Program-made: the position numbers and the translations under genes
Assembly (NCBI GenBank): GCA_951394045.1
Contig: OX595985.1
Coordinates: 2,790,001 to 2,854,000, forward strand
DNA: 64,000 bases
Direction: 5' to 3'
Origin: Nitzschia sp. DOCU1
Lineage: Eukaryota > Bacillariophyta > Bacillariophyceae > Bacillariales > Bacillariaceae
Part shown: positions 49,131 to 58,901 of the stretch, piece after piece
Layout: every line of letters starts with the position of its first letter
Numbering within the stretch: the stretch's first letter is position 1
The notes under the pieces: generated by a model
What the model saw: the letters and a program-made list of their open reading frames with translations, nothing else
The model's database searches: none
What the model was told of the DNA's origin: nothing

Positions 49131-51788
49131 TCACCAAGCATTCACCAACCTCCATTGCCAAAGGGATCCACCTTGGTCAGAGAACACGACAGGCGCACCC
49201 ACAAAATGAGTTTCGCGGGCTGTTGACTTGGTGGTCCCATTCCTTGCCTGGAAGACTTTGCAGTTGACGCTTTCTGCCATGGCCGTCGATGCCACAAAAG
49301 AAGGAAACTGTCCCTTTAAAGCATGCATTCCAGTTGCCAGCATTCTTCTTGCCTCCATTTCGGTTGATCCAAAACCGAATTCTTCCTTTAGGTACTTATA
49401 GACTCGGCCACCTTTATCAAATGCTGCATGGTCCTTGTACCAGGCAGGTAGCAGCCCAATTGCAGACATGATCTGCATCAAATTCCGGCAGACCAATGGG
49501 CCTGTTCCACTCCCAAATGCTTTCTGTAGCGACTTGTCGGCTTGATTATAAGTCGCATCAATGATAGTGGCAATGGGCTTGGAGGAGCTGCTTTGCCAAA
49601 CTGCCATCAATACAGTGAAGACTTGTTCACCAGCTGCCTTGAAGTTCTTGTAGTCACCAACATTTATTGCTTGGTGGTTCGATTTCCACCTTGGCAAACA
49701 GGTGTTGTTGGACTCACACTCTTTCGCTTTCTTCAAAATCCCAAAACCGAACTTGAAGCCCTTGCCGCGACCTTCCCGTCCCCGGTCAAGTTCCAAGAGA
49801 ATTGCCTTGACAAAGGGTTCAGCCCTGTTCGGAGTCCTTGAAACAACGATTACCAGTGAGACGAGATCAACCATTGACAAACGAAAATGAATTGTGATCG
49901 TCAACATAGCCGCAAGGAATAGGGAATGATGCGACTTTGGATCAACATTGGGCACCACATGCACAAATCCCACCCCAGACGGTATGCTTTCCGGAGTGAA
50001 ATGGCGGCGTTGGGCATTGAAGGCGCCATAGCCCTCGCAGAGCCAGCTGACGTACTTGCTTGTCTTGGCCACAGCTGCTTCAAAAGCACATATGCTCTTT
50101 CGCTGATAAAAGATGCTCGTGGTGGTGTCACTTGAGAAACATGCAACAAAGGACTTGTCTGGATCCGTAGTAGGATTGTGACTATCTTCATGCACCTCAC
50201 ATTCCCCTCTGAAAACATGAGTGGCCCCTTCAAGGAAATTGCTGGGGTGAATGATTTTGGAGAACTTGGAGCGAGCTCCAAACAACTTTGGGGCACGACC
50301 ACCAAGCCACAGCAACTTGCATTGAAGGATGACCTTTGAAGCAGCCAGGAACGATTTAACAAAAACTTCTTCCAGCGAACGTGGCTTTAATACGGGCGAC
50401 GCGCAACCAGAGAGGGGGTCTCGCACACCCATGCTTTGCGTAGTCGTGTAACCAAGGTTTACAATTGGGCCCACCAATTGCCTGGCAACTTGACTTGAAG
50501 GCCGCTGAGTGGTGATGGAAGCAAGAGTATTGTTGATTTCCCAAAAGGGATAATCATGCACAGTCAGGGTGTTCACGACCAGCAGGAAGTCGGTTGAATG
50601 GTTGCGAGATGGATCATAGTACAATACATTGAAATCTCGCATTCCTTCAAGAACTTTGAAAGCGCAAGACAAGGGTTTGACGCAGTGAGGGAGAAGCAAA
50701 TGTTTCGCAATGTATAGCTGGTACGCATTCCGACCAACACGGGGAACAACATGAACAGTCTTGTGTTGGACTTGAAAGACGAACAAAGCCAAATGACCGC
50801 AATTGTTCTTCTCTGACCAAAACGTCTCGCTTGCCTTGGAGGATGCTTTGAGTTTAGGAAGGACACAATCAAGGTCGGCATTAACAGCAGTGGTAGTCAA
50901 GGGAGCAATAGGTAGATCAACAGAGTCTTTGGACGCAGCAGCAACCACCGAAGGAACAAGAGAAGAAGAATGACGGCGATTGCTCACAGGCGCAACGGTA
51001 GGAATAGCAGGAAAATCGGCTCCAATGTGAACAGAGTGGGCGTGGGGAGGGGCAGAAGCAGGTGCAGAGACAGTAGCATTCACGGCAGTGGTAGTCAAGG
51101 GAGCAATAGGTAGAGCAACAGAGTCTTTGGACGCAGCAGCAACCACCGAAGGAACAAGAGAAGAAGAATGACGGCGATTGCTCACAGGCGCAACGGTAGG
51201 AATAGCAGGAAAATCGGCTCCAATGTGAACAGAGTGGGCGTGGGGAGGGGCAGAAGCAGCTGCAGAGACAGTAGCATTCACGGCAGTGGTAGTCAAGGGA
51301 GCAATAGGTAGATCAACAGAGTCTTTGGACGCAGCAGCAACCACCGAAGGAACAAGAGAAGAAGAATGACGGCGATTGCTCACAGGCGCAACGGTAGGAA
51401 TAGCAGGAAAATCGGCTCCAATGTGAACAGAGTGGGCGTGGGGAGGGGCAGAAGCAGCTGCAGAGACAGTAGCATTCACAGCAGTGGTAGTCAAGGGAGC
51501 AATAGGTGGATCAACAGAGTCTTTGGATGCAGCAGCAGCAACCACGGAAGGAGCAAAAGAAGGACAATGGCAGCCATGGCTCACGGGCACAACAAGTTGC
51601 ACACCATTTGAGGTAGGCGGATTCATACGAGCCTTCTTCTTGCTTGGGACCAAGTCATCATCATCATCAAGGGGTCGCTTCTTTGGTCCAACAATGAATG
51701 GTTGCCCAAAGATGTACTCCAGCAAGCGAGCAGCAAGAGAACTTGCTACATGAATAGCCACGGATTCAAAAGTGAGAGATTCCATCAT
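49131..51788 (-). CDS. Large uncharacterised protein with 66-residue internal repeats
   Basis: The frame is open from 51839, but the first ATGs are at 51788 and 51785; 885 residues from the first. A short nuclear-signal-like patch (SKKKAR) comes first. Residues ~70-300 consist of three near-identical 66-residue Ala/Ser/Pro-rich units and a partial one (PPHAHSVHIGADFPAIPTVA, NRRHSSSLVPSVVAAA). The rest is a ~580-residue mixed alpha/beta region (ALFVFQVQHKTVHVVPRVG, YVSWLCEGYGAFNAQ, GFGFGSTEMEARRMLATGMH) that I do not recognise; I see no DDE triad. It opposes the MULE transposase tail to tail with ~510 bp between stops, so it may be the second gene of that element. Confidence 0.6.
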   Translation of the reverse strand: MMESLTFESVAIHVASSLAARLLEYIFGQPFIVGPKKRPLDDDDDLVPSKKKARMNPPTSNGVQLVVPVSHGCHCPSFAPSVVAAAASKDSVDPPIAPLTTTAVNATVSAAASAPPHAHSVHIGADFPAIPTVAPVSNRRHSSSLVPSVVAAASKDSVDLPIAPLTTTAVNATVSAAASAPPHAHSVHIGADFPAIPTVAPVSNRRHSSSLVPSVVAAASKDSVALPIAPLTTTAVNATVSAPASAPPHAHSVHIGADFPAIPTVAPVSNRRHSSSLVPSVVAAASKDSVDLPIAPLTTTAVNADLDCVLPKLKASSKASETFWSEKNNCGHLALFVFQVQHKTVHVVPRVGRNAYQLYIAKHLLLPHCVKPLSCAFKVLEGMRDFNVLYYDPSRNHSTDFLLVVNTLTVHDYPFWEINNTLASITTQRPSSQVARQLVGPIVNLGYTTTQSMGVRDPLSGCASPVLKPRSLEEVFVKSFLAASKVILQCKLLWLGGRAPKLFGARSKFSKIIHPSNFLEGATHVFRGECEVHEDSHNPTTDPDKSFVACFSSDTTTSIFYQRKSICAFEAAVAKTSKYVSWLCEGYGAFNAQRRHFTPESIPSGVGFVHVVPNVDPKSHHSLFLAAMLTITIHFRLSMVDLVSLVIVVSRTPNRAEPFVKAILLELDRGREGRGKGFKFGFGILKKAKECESNNTCLPRWKSNHQAINVGDYKNFKAAGEQVFTVLMAVWQSSSSKPIATIIDATYNQADKSLQKAFGSGTGPLVCRNLMQIMSAIGLLPAWYKDHAAFDKGGRVYKYLKEEFGFGSTEMEARRMLATGMHALKGQFPSFVASTAMAESVNCKVFQARNGTTKSTARETHFVGAPVVFSDQGGSLWQWRLVNAW
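50893..51600. repeat. In-frame 198-bp tandem repeat, ~3.5 copies
   Basis: The landmark GTAGTCAAGG falls at 50893, 51091, 51289 and 51487, exactly 198 bp apart. The first three units are almost identical (for example GTAGATCAACAG against GTAGAGCAACAG), the last partial one more divergent. Because 198 is a multiple of three, the frame is kept. Confidence 0.95.
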
Positions 51789-51839
51789 TGTGGAGGAAAC
51801 AAAGGAGGAAATGGAAAGACCAAACAAAGCAATTGTCAA

Positions 51840-52260
51840 TCATCAATCAATCGTTGAAGATGACAAAGGAAATGGTGAATTGTTATGTAGGAGCCCGAAG
51901 AAGGAGGCTTGAAATCCAATCCAAATCTGTAACAAATCCCGAGTTTCTTCCCAAAATAACACTTGATGACCATGTGTGAAAATGTTGTCAAGCCGTTGGA
52001 ACCCCAACAGATACCAATCAGCCAATAAAAGGACCAAGAAACATGGTGAATTATTGTGTGGGAGCGGGGGAAAGAGGTTTGAATTCCACTCCACACTTGA
52101 AAATTGTCCCGATGCATCCGATGCCGGTGGTATAAACTGCATCACAATAGATGCCACCAGAGTAATTGTAGGATGTGACACCAATCGACCAATCAAAGGA
52201 CAGGAAAATGGTAGATTATCGTGTGGAAAGTGGGAAAAAGAGGCTCCTTTTGCTGCTTGA
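51840..52260. repeat. Degenerate ~170-bp tandem repeat upstream of the 885-residue gene
   Basis: ATGGTGAATT at 51872, ATGGTGAATT at 52043 and ATGGTAGATT at 52208 mark three copies, each preceded by a CCAATCA/AAAGGA phrase and followed by a purine-rich AAAGAGGTTT/AAGAGGCT phrase. The array covers the likely promoter of the minus-strand gene. Confidence 0.65.
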
Positions 52261-52821
52261 ATGGCGGTACATGCTCTAGTGTACGCTGTTGTGATTGTGA
52301 GAGATTGTGAAAAGGGATGAACATGGAATTTTGGTGTGAGAGGGGGAAATTGTGATATGGCTCGGGGAAAAAAGAAACAGGCAAGGTATGGTATACAGTA
52401 TTGTATAATGTTTGAATGATTCTTAGGCTTATGTGTAGGTTGATGAACATATACGGCAATGAATGTATGAAAATTTATTTAAATGGGGTGTTTGGATTCG
52501 CTAAAGGTTGTCAATCGTGTTCAACATACATAACAGGCGCCGGAGTCACAATAGGGCATATTTGTGACTATTCGGTATTGTAAACGCAAGGGAGGACAGG
52601 CCTTACAGGTTGGGTTTCGGCTCTTACAGGTTGGGAACCTCAATGAACATATCCACCACGAATAAACCTCATTCGGTTATTATAAGTTGAGAGTCCGTTC
52701 CTTGCCAGGACAGGTGGTGGCGCGGGCGGTGATATCCAAAAGCGCGCTGGCGTCCTCCAGCACTGCTGGACGCTGGACGGAAAATCGCGCGCTGGACGGC
52801 AAAAACCGCCTGTTATCCTGG

Positions 52822-53299
52822 GCTCTAACTCCCCGATAAATTTTGTACGGAACAGAATCTGACGTACAGATCCGACCATCTGAACGAGGGGGACAGATCT
52901 CGCGTACAGAATTTTGACTCACACGACAGCAACAGCACAACGAATATTTTCACATTATCGCATTTCAAACTCATCTCATCTCTACCACTATCCTTGCATC
53001 ATCCACAATGATGAAGAGCCCAAAGTCACCACAAGTAGCTAGCGGGTTAGGAGGTCAAATAATTAGCACAACTAGCTAGGCGGTGATCGACTCGTTTGAC
53101 TAAGTCGCGCAGTTTCGACGCGCGAGAGCAGTTTGAACGAGCCGTTCTGTCATGGAGCGATAGCCCCTGCGCGCCCTCGTTCGAATTAATAGGTTATGGA
53201 ACAAAAAATCGTGGTCGGTTGATTAGTTTGACCAAGAAACCGCGTACGGAGAAAAGGAATCTGTACGCGCAGTCTGACCGCGAGAGATAGCCCGTGCTC
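52822..53299. mobile_element. Small non-autonomous element with 9-bp target duplication, MULE-type
   Basis: The 9-mer TTATCCTGG occurs at 52813-52821 and again at 53300-53308, flanking a 478-bp segment with no gene. Its right end, read inward, is GAGCACGGGCTATC, then GGTCAGAC and GTACAGATT; its left end GCTCTAACTCCCCG and GTACGG are only partly alike. The right end matches the motif at 44175-44202. Nine-base duplications are typical of MULEs, and a MULE transposase lies 4 kb away. Borders could shift by a few bases. Confidence 0.55.
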
Positions 53300-53381
53300 T
53301 TATCCTGGCCTCTTTTATGATAGGCAAGGGTGACATTTTTGTTTTGGTGAACACCGACGCAAAGTCTACGAAGTGTCGACT

Positions 53382-55037
53382 ATGATGCGTTTCTGTTTTT
53401 TGTTGTATTGTTCTCTTTTGCCAAACCTAGCCCTCGCAAATGAGGATGGCACCGAAGTGCTTGTGCGCAATGACAGCGGCATTTCCGCGAAAGTATCGTG
53501 GGTGAACCCCAACACAGGGGAGAGGGTGTTTATAGTGGATTTCGACAAAGACGCGCAGGCAAGGTTGAACTCTTTTCTTGGCCATGAATTTGAACTCGAA
53601 GAGACGGGAAGTTGTGAAAAACATGACATGTGCAGGGTCACTACATTTAAGGTGTCTCAAGAAGTGGTACAATGTAAGTAAAAGCCAATGACGAAGTACT
53701 GTAGAGTGGTAACGGCATCTCAACATATTATGAACACTCTACTTTCCCAGCCATTATTCTTGACAAGAACTTCCGGGTGGTCGAGGTGAACAGTCTCGAA
53801 AGTGTTGCAAATGAGGAAATGAATCCAGAGAACATGCTGCCCCTGTGCAAAGAACAAGCCAAGAAGCGGCTGGAAACTCTCGCCCAGAACGACTTGCAAG
53901 GCAGAAAATCCGTAATGGAAGAGCTCAAGGAATGTCTCAAGGAAACTTTTGCACCGGTGGTTCAAAGGAAAGGGCAAGAGATCGAGTTTGAACGAAAGAT
54001 TCGTGAGGATATGGCGTGGAAAATGGAGAATTTTACGTGCACGAATCCTAACTTGGAATCGAGTGCAGATGTGGACACTCGGGAATGGAAGAGCGAAAAA
54101 GATGGAAAGACTAGAGTGGTTCACGTGAAACTAGATCGACCTTCTAGCCGCATCCATGTCATTGAAGATTTTGCCTACCCTGAGGAGTGCGATGCCATGG
54201 AAGAAGTGGCCAAGCCCAGATTGGGGCCAGCATCTACTGCCGATGGCAAAGGCGGGTCTCAAATCAGCAAAAGTCGAAAAGCTTTGCAGGCAGGGATTTC
54301 GCCACAATGGCACAAAGAATCAGAAGGTGATCTAGTGACCCGATTGAGTCGACGCGTCTACGATTACGTTAACTGGGAACTCGGATTGAACCTCGAACAT
54401 CATGGACAGGAGCAACTCATGAGCATTCAATATTTTGGCCGAGGCTACAATGACACGGAACCTGATCGTTATACTCCTCATTGTGATGGGGGTTGTGAAG
54501 GCCTTCCTCACGTCCCGGGTGCAAGAATGGCCACGATGGTGATATACTGTAAAATTCCGGAGAAAGGCGGACACACTAACTTCCAGAACGCCAATGTCCA
54601 TGTCAAACCCGAGGTCAGAAATGCCATTTTCTTCAGCTACATTGATCCAGCGACCAACCTTACTGACACTTAGTAAGTGCATGCGAAAGGCAAAGCGTCG
54701 CATGCTTGCAGCTGTTCTTCTAACACGACCACGCGGTCTACCTTGATGTAGCCTGACACAACACAGCGGATGCCCGGTATTTGAAGGTACGTGTACTATG
54801 TATCATTTTTTGACATGACCAAAAGGAAAGCGATTAGCTCAAGGTTCTTGTTGGCTCATGGCAGGTGAAAAGAAAATTATCACGCAGTGGCTTCGGTATG
54901 GAGTGAGCAAGCAGACTCCGCACTATTCCTTCAATACATGTAAGTACCAGGTGTCAGTACATTTCTGTCTCTTGTCCTACGACGCTAATTTGTTCCAATC
55001 TGCAGTGGGGGTCCTGAGGAGCGAGAGTGGGGAATAA
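53382..55037 (+). CDS. Secretory-pathway prolyl 4-hydroxylase with VHL-beta-like N-terminal domain (paralogue 2)
   Basis: Five exons: 53382-53673, 53751-54672, 54752-54786, 54865-54939 and 55006-55037; 451 residues. A signal peptide (cut near ALA-N20) precedes a VHL-beta-like domain at residues ~23-75: LVRNDSGISAKVSWVNPN and LNSFLGHEFELEE, where S-x-x-G-H-x-F sits in the place of the hydroxyproline-binding S-x-x-G-H-x-W of pVHL. The P4H domain has iron ligands H341, D343 and H409, with K419 ten residues on for 2-oxoglutarate; the HxD-to-His spacing of 68 residues equals that of the paralogue at 23341. Three introns match that gene; the one after NLTDT is extra. It should hydroxylate prolines in the endoplasmic reticulum. 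Confidence 0.9.
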
Positions 55038-56520
55038 GCCAGCCCTGTAATGATTCCATCTCGAGCCGTCGAGGCGGAGTACCTCCCACTCACATCAATG
55101 CGTACTCCCTAGAGACATAATTATGCTCTTCTGTCGCTGTATATTTTATTGTTTCCTATTGATTGTTCGTTGACCATTTGGGATACCGTCAGGCACTTGA
55201 GATTGCGCTCTTGCAAACCCTCCAAGAATTCCCGCAATGCGTCAATCGTAGTCTCGCGAAAACCCCACTGGGGCCATGTGGAAAATGGCAATACTTCCAG
55301 CCAGAACTTGCTTCAAGAACATCAATGGGGCTACCGTCTCTGTTGTTGACCCGACTTTTCCCGCTTAAATTTAAACCCAACGTAGAAATAAAATCAAGGT
55401 ATCAAACGAAAATAGACAGAACTTCGTATGGCCCTTCCCCGCTGCCTTGTCATTGTGGCCCTTGCTACCCGAGGCATTTGTGTTTGTCCTCGTCCTTGCG
55501 TTCGTCTCGATTCCATCAAGGGTATCCTGCAAAGTATCAAACGGCCCCAGCATATCCATGTATTGGAACAATTTCACGGTCCAACACTTTCCCGTAGATC
55601 TGCAACATAGGCATCATAGGCTGCTTTTGCATCATAAACAGTCCATCCTCGTTTGATGTGGATTCGGCGGGCAAACAATTGCAGTCGCTCTTTCAAAGCG
55701 GCGACGATGAGAAGAAGGAGGATTCAATGGCATCATCGTGGAGTGGCACAAGGCAGCTGGCAAGAATGATTTCGGTATACGGAAATTACTAAAGGAAGCT
55801 GCCAAGGACTGGAGCAAACTGTAAATTCTTCGTGCTGGTGTGGTGCTGGTGTGGCTTTTAGGTGCCCGAAATGTACCATACCACCTTCTCGATCTTCGTC
55901 GGCTGAAACCGCTGGTTGAAAACCGGTAAATCCCATCGATACCAGCTGTGACAATACTGCAATACCAGGGCAGGAAACTTCGTCATCGCCAACCACGAGC
56001 AGCGACGATACCATCGGTAGGAATCATCTGATCCATCGATTGATGCGCTCGTTAGGAATCAAAGAGTTGCCGCGCCCCCGTCTTCGAGCCCCATCGGACT
56101 GCAATAGATCCGTTGCACCATCCGATAGATAGAAGAATCCGCATCAAGAGCTGGTGAGAATCAGAGGCGGTTCTTTCGCGAATACGACCAGACCCAAGGT
56201 CTCATAACCGGATCGTGACTCGGTGAACCGCCGCGAAAGTAGCAAGAGTAGAGGTGCCTCGGTACGGCGATTGTCTAGTCAACACTGTCTAGCATATCGA
56301 GCCATTAGAGAACGGCCTTGACAATAGCCAAGGACAGCCATACGGTCGGTAGGGCCGTGAATGGCGAAAAGCAGGGGCCCTCGAAGAAAAATGTCCGACA
56401 ACGATGGTGAGGCGCCCATTTCACTGGATAGCAAAAAAGAGAGCCACACATCTTTCAGAGCAAAGGTGATTTCATGTTATTCCCCCTTCAAAATTGCATC
56501 GATCTTTGGCCATTATTAAA
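55038..56520. other. Long intergenic region, nothing recognised
   Basis: Only short frames of low quality on either strand, none with recognised domains. There is no clear repeat or RNA gene. It may hold decayed elements or regulatory DNA. Confidence 0.5.
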
Positions 56521-57363
56521 TCATGGCTCGTTCACCTGGTCGTCGTCTTCTTGTTGCTGCGGATTTTCACTTTCGTTAGAAATCACAACTCGAATGAGGT
56601 CCACCTCCACATCTTTGCTCTTCTGGTTGTGAAACTGATACATTCGTGGAATATCGAAGGACATTTCCGCTGCCACTGTTGCCTCGTATCCCCACTCATT
56701 TAGGATCTTTATAAGAAAGGTCCGCGTAGATCGCTTGTGAAATGAATAGACGGCGCGTTTTGCCAGACGGCAGGCGGTACGAAGGAACTGCACATCAATG
56801 CCGGCATTATGCTTGGTTCCAAAGGGAGGATTAGTGATAACCGTGTCCACTGAATTGTCCACAAGTGGAATTCCGTCAGCGCCGTCCAAAATAAGGATGG
56901 ACCTGGTGTCATTGGCCGACTGGGACGATGCCACTGCGCCGCCCCTCCCTTTCCTCACGCTAGCCCCTCGTCCCGAGCTCTTGTTTCTGCTGGACTGTTT
57001 TCCTTCTGATTTCGACTTGCCAGACGGGGGCATTTTCGTCTGAACTCTTGCCTGGATAAATTGAACCGTCTCCTGCAGTTCGACCGTTTCGACATTTTCT
57101 TTCGCAGCCATCAGAGCGTCTTCATCGCAATCCACTGCCACTACAAGAGGACAGACAAATGCTGCCCCGATTGAGAGCATACCAGTGCCACATCCTAGAT
57201 CAAGGCAAATTGTGCCGTCGTCCAAGTCGCCATTGTCCACCGCCAATTGGATGACACTCGCCGTCAAGTGGGGGCTTGTCGGATACTGCTCCAAATTCAC
57301 CTTCGGGGAAGCAAATTCTCGAGTGATCGAGGAGAGAGCAGCCTCCAAGTGTTTTAAACGCAT
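56521..57363 (-). CDS. METTL5-type rRNA N6-adenosine methyltransferase
   Basis: 280 residues, a little longer than animal METTL5 because of a basic Ser/Gly insert (residues ~110-150, GKSKSEGKQSSRNKSSGRGA). The N-terminus MRLKHLEAALSSI and LEQYPTSPHLTASVI are typical, followed by the SAM-binding LDLGCGTGMLSIGAA, the acidic DCDEDAL, and the catalytic NPPFGTKHNAGIDVQFL. The C-terminal VYSFHKRST and DVEVDLIRV complete the family pattern. METTL5, with TRMT112, methylates one adenosine in helix 44 region of 18S rRNA in animals and plants; the same role is expected here. The gene is divergent from the Gly/Tyr-rich gene at 58141. Confidence 0.92.
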   Translation of the reverse strand: MRLKHLEAALSSITREFASPKVNLEQYPTSPHLTASVIQLAVDNGDLDDGTICLDLGCGTGMLSIGAAFVCPLVVAVDCDEDALMAAKENVETVELQETVQFIQARVQTKMPPSGKSKSEGKQSSRNKSSGRGASVRKGRGGAVASSQSANDTRSILILDGADGIPLVDNSVDTVITNPPFGTKHNAGIDVQFLRTACRLAKRAVYSFHKRSTRTFLIKILNEWGYEATVAAEMSFDIPRMYQFHNQKSKDVEVDLIRVVISNESENPQQQEDDDQVNEP

Positions 57364-58140
57364 CGAAGGGGTAAAACAGAGAGCGTTCAGCTCCGACGTT
57401 GCTGAAAGGTGTCATGGTCGGATGCTTGAGGCGAAGCATGGAACAAAGATATCCTAAAAAGGATGAGTTGCCTGGGCGTCACCTCGAAACGAGAAAGGGG
57501 AGAATAATCAACCCCCAATTAGGGTTCCCGAAAACTTTAAAATTGGCGGGAAAGCGAACATTGTCTTCACCCCTCTGTTATATGGGATTGGACGGAGTCG
57601 CCTACGACAAAGATTCGCCAACCAATCGAGATAGCAATCTGTCTTTGTACCGTTTGATTGGTCGGTTGCGAAAAACGACACTAAAAAGACACTGACTCAT
57701 TCGACTTTTCTCGCTATTCACTGAGGGGTAACAAATTTGATCTGACGTTTCACCGATGCGAAACCTAATTGGCCACGTCGTGCGATGACGTGTTCCTCTC
57801 TTCGCCTTCATTGGTGGAAAGCAAATGGCCATCGTCGTTCTTTCCGACTCTGACATGGGCCCGCAGCTGTTGTTGAATTGGTAACCCAGCTGGAAGAGGC
57901 TGACGACGTAACCTTCTGACTCGCTAAACTGCTGTTCATGGCACCCACCAGCGGCTGTAGGTTGAGGCTTTCTTCTCTCGGAGTGAGAGATCACATTTGA
58001 TCGTCGTGCCAAGTAAGTTGACGTTCGTCAAGGTATCTTCCACATTCTTATTTTCTATCGCCAATCGTTGACTTCTTGCTCACCCAACACATTCCTCTTT
58101 CCGGATACAATCGATTTGTTGTAGCATAGTGAAGTATATC
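57364..58140. promoter_or_regulatory. Divergent intergenic region with an E2F-like site
   Basis: TTGGCGGGAAA at 57543-57553 resembles an E2F/DP site and lies ~180 bp upstream of the METTL5 start. No other gene is recognised in the 777 bp between the two start codons. Confidence 0.35.
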
Positions 58141-58901
58141 ATGAAGAGTTTCTTGGTCCTCCTTTCGTTCTTGGCCCTTGTGGCTCGTCGTCCTGCCCAT
58201 GCCTTTGCGCCGAAAGCCCCCGTTTCTGCGGCGCCCAAGCAAATGCTCCAAAAGAGCGTAAAGCCAGAAGAATCATCGACGGCTTTGGAAGCATACACCC
58301 TGGGTGGATACGGCGGATACACCAATGGAAATAACCTTATGTACGATAGTCGTTACGGCCGCTCTGGTTACGGTGGTTATGGCGGATACCGCGGATACGG
58401 AGGAGGCTACGCGCTTGCCCCCAACGGATACGGAGGAAGTGGCTACGGATATGGCACATACTCCTCTCCGTACCGCTACAATGGATACTACAACGACCGA
58501 TTTGACATGAACCGCAGGTACTTCAACAGCTGGTATGACCGTCGTTACGACTCTCCTTACCGTTATTACAACGGATACAATAGGTTAGAAGTCTCGAAGA
58601 GAATTCACGGCATGTTTTCCTTGCTTCTTATCGTATCAATTTCTCACCTTGCCCATTCTGTTGTTTTCACAGGTACGGTAGCTACGGCGGCTACGGAGGA
58701 GGCTATGGTGGCTACGGCGGTGGTTATGGCCGCGGCTACTACGACAGCCCAGGAATGGAAATGGCCCGTATGCGTGGAATGCGTGATTATGGTGGCTATG
58801 GCGGTGGCTACGGTGGTTATGGCGGTGGCTACGGCGGATATGGTGGATATGGTGGTGGCTACGGCGGATATGGCCGTGGGTACTACAACCGTTACTACTA
58901 A
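58141..58901 (+). CDS. Gly/Tyr-rich low-complexity protein with plastid-type presequence
   Basis: Two exons, 58141-58583 and 58673-58901, with an 89-bp GT-AG intron; 223 residues. The start was set at the ATG of MKSFLVLLSFLALV. The signal peptide ends in AHAFAPKAP, very close to the diatom ASAFAP plastid-import motif, followed by a Lys/Ser/Ala transit-like stretch. The mature part is made of GGYGGYGGGYGGYG-type repeats broken by Tyr/Arg segments (YSSPYRYNGYYNDR). Such composition is known from phase-separating, RNA-binding and structural proteins. If the presequence works, the protein goes to the plastid; if only the signal peptide counts, it would be secreted and could be a wall protein. Confidence 0.75.

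Noticed and set aside
55149..56014. Overlapping short frames after the second P4H gene
   Set aside because: No similarity, no consistent splice pattern and both strands equally open.
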